DNA of 64,000 nucleotides from an uncultured Selenomonadales bacterium (GTDB taxonomy: Bacteria; Bacillota; Negativicutes; Selenomonadales; Selenomonadaceae). The notes beneath the pieces are model-generated. The model worked only from the letters and a program-made list of their open reading frames with translations, made no database searches and had not been told where the DNA came from. The stretch spans positions 1 through 64,000 of the forward strand of contig CAMUZG010000007.1 of the NCBI GenBank assembly GCA_947165145.1. Reading direction: 5' to 3'. The position numbers were made by a program, and so were the translations under genes. Every line of letters starts with the position of its first letter. Position 1 is the stretch's first letter. This document shows positions 55,801-61,800 of this stretch, in pieces.

Positions 55801-58800
55801 TACCGTCCATTGAGTAGGTATTTTCGCCGACAGTGAAGGTATCTCCGTCGGAAATACCGCTGATTGTTACGGTGTCGCCCTCAACGTTGACAATCAAACC
55901 GTCGCCCGCCGTCGCAGTGATTAACTCTTTGCCCGTGGGTGTGACGGAGCTTTTGACCGCAAGCGTGACGGTGCCCGTCGTGAGCGTGGAGCTGTCAGCC
56001 GTTGCCGCGATTGTAAGCTTGATCGTGCCGACGTAATTTTGATTGTTGACGGTGACGTTGCTGTCCTTCGACACGCTGACGGTTGTCGCAAAGTCAACAG
56101 TCAAATCGGCGGTCGTCGCAATATTGATTGTCGTGATAGCGTCGGGAGCGGAAGATTCGCCGTTGAGCGTGAGTTTGCCGTCGTCCGCAACAGTGAGCGT
56201 GCCGAGTTTGGTTGTCGGGGAAGTGTTGTTGTCGTAGACGTTGGCGGCGTTGTCCTGCTTCGTCAAGTTGAGCGTGCCGTCTTTCGGGCAGATGACCCCA
56301 ACGAACTGTGCAGTTTCCAAATCGGCGAGATCGACTGTAGTACCCTTAAGGTCTTCGCAGATAGTTTTATCCGTCATCAAGCCCTGCGCGGACTGGGTGT
56401 AAGTCTTATCGTTCCAGGTGAAAGATTCGCCCGCGTTGAGTTCGCCAATTTCCGTGAAAGAGCCGTCTTCAGCTTTGGCAGTGAATTCGCCGCTCTTGAA
56501 CGTCAAAGTCTGCTTATCGGTTGCAGTGGCAGATGTGTAAGTCGTGTTGAGCGTGACGGTGCCCGCGAAGAGTTTGGCAGTCGTGCCGTCGCTGTCGAGC
56601 GTCAAAGCGTTTGTGCCGCTGAAGTTTTGCTTATTAACGGTGACGTTGCCGTTTGCGTTGACTTTCGTCGCAAAGTCCACGGTGAGCGTTTTATCTGCGC
56701 CGATGTTGACGGTCGTGATGTTAGCCGTAGCGTCTTCTGTGCCTTTGAGCGTAAGCTTGCCTTCATTGATAGTGAGCGTTGCCAATTTCGTCGTCGGCGT
56801 GGTCGTGCTGTCGTAGATGAGAGCTTTGTTTGTCGAAGTTGAAATATCAAGCACTTTCAACGTCGGCGCGATAACATCAGACCAATCGGTGGCAGTGAGT
56901 TCGGTTACGTTGATGTTGCCGTTCGTGCCGAGGTCTTCAGCGATTTGTCCTTGTTCATTAATCAAGCCCTGCGCCGCTTGAATGTAAGTTGCGGTGTTGT
57001 ATTTGAAGCGATCGTTGGGATTCAAGCCACTGATTTCAATGAACTTGCCGTTTTCCGCCGTTACGGAGATACCGTTGCCATTCTCGAATTCCACGGGATT
57101 ATCTTCAAGCGTCGCGTTGACGGAAGGCGTAGCGTTGTTGAGCGTGACTGTGCCGCTGTTGAGCTTGGAAGAAGTTTCAGTGCCGTTGACGGTTGCGTCA
57201 ATGACAATGTCGCCCGCCGCAATGTAAGATACATTATTGACTTTGACGTTGCCGATTGGTGCGTTGATTTGAGTTTTGAAATCGACAGCGATTGTTTTGC
57301 CTGCCGCAAGCTGAACGTTTTCAATGCAGTTGTCGGAGAAGTTGTCACTCTTCGTGAGGGTGAATTCGCCGGCAGGGGAAACGTCGAGTTCAGCAAGTTT
57401 CTTCGTGGGATTTGTCAAGCTGTTGTAGACGAAAGCTTTTTCGGTCTGATCGGTCAAGTCAAGCAACGTGCCTTCAACCGCGATAATCTTGCGGGTGCTC
57501 TCATCGTCCATCGTGAAGACGCCGTTCGCGTAGCCGTTTTCAACTTGTGAGCCTGATTCGGAGTAGAAAAGCCCGTCCGTGCTCATCTTATATCCAATGC
57601 CGTTGACATCAAAACTATCGCCTTCGTTGAGTGCGCCGACGTAAGCTTTGCCGTTCGTGTCGATACCGACGGTCACCGTGCCGCTCTTTATGGTGACTGT
57701 TCTGCCGTCCACGGAGATTGCCGGAGTGTTCGGAGTTGCAGTGAGCGCACCTGCCGACAAAGCGATTCCGTTCACGTTGGTGAAAGTCATCGGATTGTTC
57801 GCAGTGACGGACGTGGCGTCGATTGTGAATTCTGTCTCCACATCTGCTTTGAAGGTGCCACCGCCCGCAGTAATCGTCGTGTCTTTGCAGTCGGCAGGCA
57901 ACGTCGCTTTAACGTCCTTGAGCTCAATGGCAGTCGGAACTTTGTCATTTATCGCGCTGTCCAATTTCAAGTTGTAAGCGTTAACGTCCTTGGTCAGCGT
58001 GCCGTAGCGTAAAGCTGTCGTTGCGTCGGTGAGGTCGGCAACAATGACGCTGTCGCCGTTCGTCGCGATTGTGTTTGATTCAATGGTAAATGCCCCGCCC
58101 GTTGCCGCGAGAATATTTTTCCAATCGTCGCCGAGCAAGTCTGCTGTCGTGACGGAAGTTTTTGCGTCGGGCAAAAGTTTTGTCTTATCAGCCGTTGCCA
58201 AACCGATTGAAGTTTCAACGTAAGCCGCTGTGTCCACGGTGAAACTGTCAGCTTTGTCGAGCGCGGCAATCGTAACGACATCATCTTTTGCGTTGACGGT
58301 TACGGTGCCGTTCGTCGATTTAATCGTTTCGTCTTGAACAATGTTATTGCTGTCGGTGCGGCGCGTGGTTACGTCGGCGTCTTTGACAAGCGTGACGGTG
58401 CCGCCCGTGAGGAAAGCTGTAGAATCGTTGTCTTTGTCGGTGACGATTGTCAAAACGTCCTGCGCGGCGAACGATTTGCCGTTGACGGTGTAGACGCCAT
58501 TGTCGGTGGTGGTGATTGTCGTCGCAATGGTGGTGGTGAACGTCGGGAACAATTTGCCGAGCGTGACGCCTTTCAATTCGTCGAGAATGCCGCCGTCTGT
58601 TGTCGACAAGCTGTAGCCTGTGGAGCTGTCGTAATCGAGTTCAGCAACTTTGATTGTCTGATCGCCGTGCTTAACAACAAACGCTTTGGTGATGTTAAGA
58701 TTCGTCGTCAAGTCGAGCGTGCCGTCTTCTTCAAGCTCAATGACCGTGCCGAAGCCGGAAAGTGCGGAATAAGCAAGCGTCTTGCCGTCGCTGATGTTCG

Positions 58801-61800
58801 TGTCGCAAATTGCAACAGGCTTGTCGCCGTTGAGTTTGGCGAGAACTTTGTTAGCGAGCACTTTGTAAGTATCGTTGTCGCCGACAGTGAAGATGTCGCC
58901 CTCGTCGAGTGAGCCGAGCTGAGTCCAGCCGCCGTCCACAGCCGTAGCAGTGATTCCGTTGTCCGCCGTCGTGCAGGTAATGGTTGTATCGTCAGCAGTC
59001 GCCGTGACGGATTTGCCGTTTGTGATTGTGACGGTGCCGCCAAAGAGCGTGGAAGTTTTTTCGATAACGTCAATGGTGAGATTGTTGCCGGTGTATTCTT
59101 TGCCGTTGACGGTGTAGACGCCGTTGCCCGTGGTGACCGTCGTCGCAAAGTCGGTGGTGACGGTGGCGTCGGTGCCGAGCGCAATGGTTTGAATCGTATC
59201 ACTCGCGCCGTCAATCTGTTTGAAGTCGTAGGAATTAGCGGTTGCAGTGAGATTAGCAAAACGATCCTCCGCGTCTTTCGACACGACGATATAATCTGCC
59301 GCTTCGGGTGCAGTCGAAAGGTCAAGCTTATTTTCGAAGGTTAGCTCAAGCATTTTTGTCCAGGTGTTGGCAGGCAGGACGTAATCTGTGACATTGGGAA
59401 CAGTCCAAATCGTTTTGTCGGTAGTGTCGGTAGTATTGGTCAATCCCGCGCCCTTCATGGTATAGCTTTTCGTGTCGTCAGCAGTGGTGCCCAGCGTGAA
59501 AGTTTCGTCCTTATTGGGCGTGAAAGTCATTGTTCTGAGATAAACTTTGTCGACGGTGCCACCGATTGTGTAGTTGCCGAAAATGACTGCCGCCGCGTTG
59601 TTCAATGTAACTTTCTCGACGGTGCTGAAGTCGTCGGATATGTTCAATGACACGCCGCTGACCGTTATGGAAGTTGGAGCGGTGTTGTCGGTGCCGTTGT
59701 ACTTGATAAGTTTGTTGGTGCCCGAATCACCCGCAGTAATCTCGCCGTAAATAGCGGTGGGTTTATCCAAATTGTCGACGAGAATTCCCGTTGCGTTCGT
59801 GCTGATTGTAACGTCGGCGGTCGTTTGGATAAGGTTCGTCCAATATTGTGAATCCGTGCCCGTCAAGTTGGTTACTTCGTATTCGTAGGTGCCGCCGCGC
59901 CACATTGAATAGCTGTTGCCGCTCTTCTTGGACAAACCGACATCCGTCACGGTGAAAGTGTCGTTGCCGATTGTGAACTTGTCGCCCGAATTTATTTCTT
60001 CAAGCGTCGTCTTGCCGTCGCTGATTTTGACGGTGAACTTGTCGCCTTCAGTGAGCGTGTAAGCTTTGTCGTTGACGGTAACGGAATCGTTTGCTTTGTC
60101 TATGCTGTCGACAGTGACGGTTTTGTCGCCGTCGAAATTGACGTTAACGATGCCGTTCGCTACATTGACAGTCTGATTGTTTGCGGTGACGATTTGATTT
60201 TTATCGCTAAGTGCAAGCGTGCCTTTGTCGAGAGTGACGGCGGTTGCGTTGGTGATTGACGGTGCGGTTGCGTCGTAATTGACGGTAAACGTTGTGCCGG
60301 AAGCAGTAACCTTGAACGAAGCAACGGTGCCCGCGTTGATTGGCAGTTCCTTGAAAGCGTCGGTGAAAATAATTTTGGGTGCGTCTTCCGTCACGGTGAC
60401 GGATTGCAATTTTGCATTATCGGTCTTTCCGTCCGTCGAGAGCTTATAGCTGTCGTCAGCAGTTTTGGTCAGCGTACCGTAAATAATTTTGTTGTCTGTA
60501 TTGTTTACTACAAAAGCTTTGTCGCCCGTGTTCGCCAGTATGCTTACATCGTCGCCGTCAATCTTCAAATTGTTATTCTCGTCCGCCTCAATTTGCGTCA
60601 AAGAATTCCAGTTGGTTTCAATGAGCAAATCGTCGACTTTGATTTCGCCGCCGCTCGTTTCAACTATGTTGCCGTTCCAAACTTTGCTGTCTGAGTCGCG
60701 TTGGAATCTGCCGTTGCTGAGCAGAGTATATTTGACGTTGTCGACGATGAAAGTTTCGTCGGTGTCGAGCGCGCTGATAATCCTGTTGCCGTTCGACATG
60801 TCGACGATAATTCTGTTGTCGGTTGATAAGCTGTCTGCGGCGATTGTGTTCGTGCCGTCGAAGATTGATTGACGTCCGTCGACCAAAGCGATTTTGCCCG
60901 CTGTCTGATTAAGTTGCGCGGCGGCGGTGCTTATGGTTGCGGCGTCTCCGTCGGCAACGGTGAACTTGCCGGCTTCGGTGGTGAAAGTCGCGCCCGAATT
61001 CGTGACATTGATTGCAAACGCGGTGTTCGTCCTGTCAACGGAAATAACGCCGTTCGCGTCCGAGGCAAGTGAGCCGTATTGGGTCGTCTTGTCGCTGTCG
61101 ATGATAATCCAATCGTCTACTCCGTTCGATTGCGGCAACGTGAGGACGTTGTTAACTACGGCGTCGGTTTTCTTCCAAATGCCATTGCCAGCACTGGTCA
61201 AGCTGTCGAGATCGATTTTAGTAGCGTCGCCTGTTCCGAGCAGGAGATTGTCGCTTGAATCCATGAAACCGACTTGTTCTTTGGTGTAAGTCGCGCCGTT
61301 GACGTTTAAGCTGTCGTTATTGCTGATGAGGTCGACGAAAGCTTTTTCGCCGTCGACAATGACGGTGTGATCTTTAACGCTGGTGACGGTGCCTTTATCG
61401 GTTCTGATTATCTGATTGTCCGCCGTGACGCTGAAAGTGCCGCCCGTCAAGCTGATGTTGTCCGCGTTGACAGTCGCGCCAGTGTTAACGTCGGTGACGG
61501 TGAAATTTTTATCGTCAGTGACAGTGAACGCTGCCCGCGATTGGTCGCCGTAAATCTTTTTGTTCGCGAAATCTCTGGTGAAATTGACGGTGGTGTTGTC
61601 TAACGTGATGACGCTGTCAACGGGCCAATCGGTGCCGCCCTCAGATTTTCTCAACGTCTTGGATTTTTGGTCGTAATCGGCGTAAAGCGTGGCGGGATTA
61701 CTGGCGTTGTCGACAACGAGAGCATTAGCAGTGTTGTCCTTGATAACGAGTGCACTCGCCGAAATCAATTTGCCCCAAAGGTCGGTCTTTGGAATGTCGC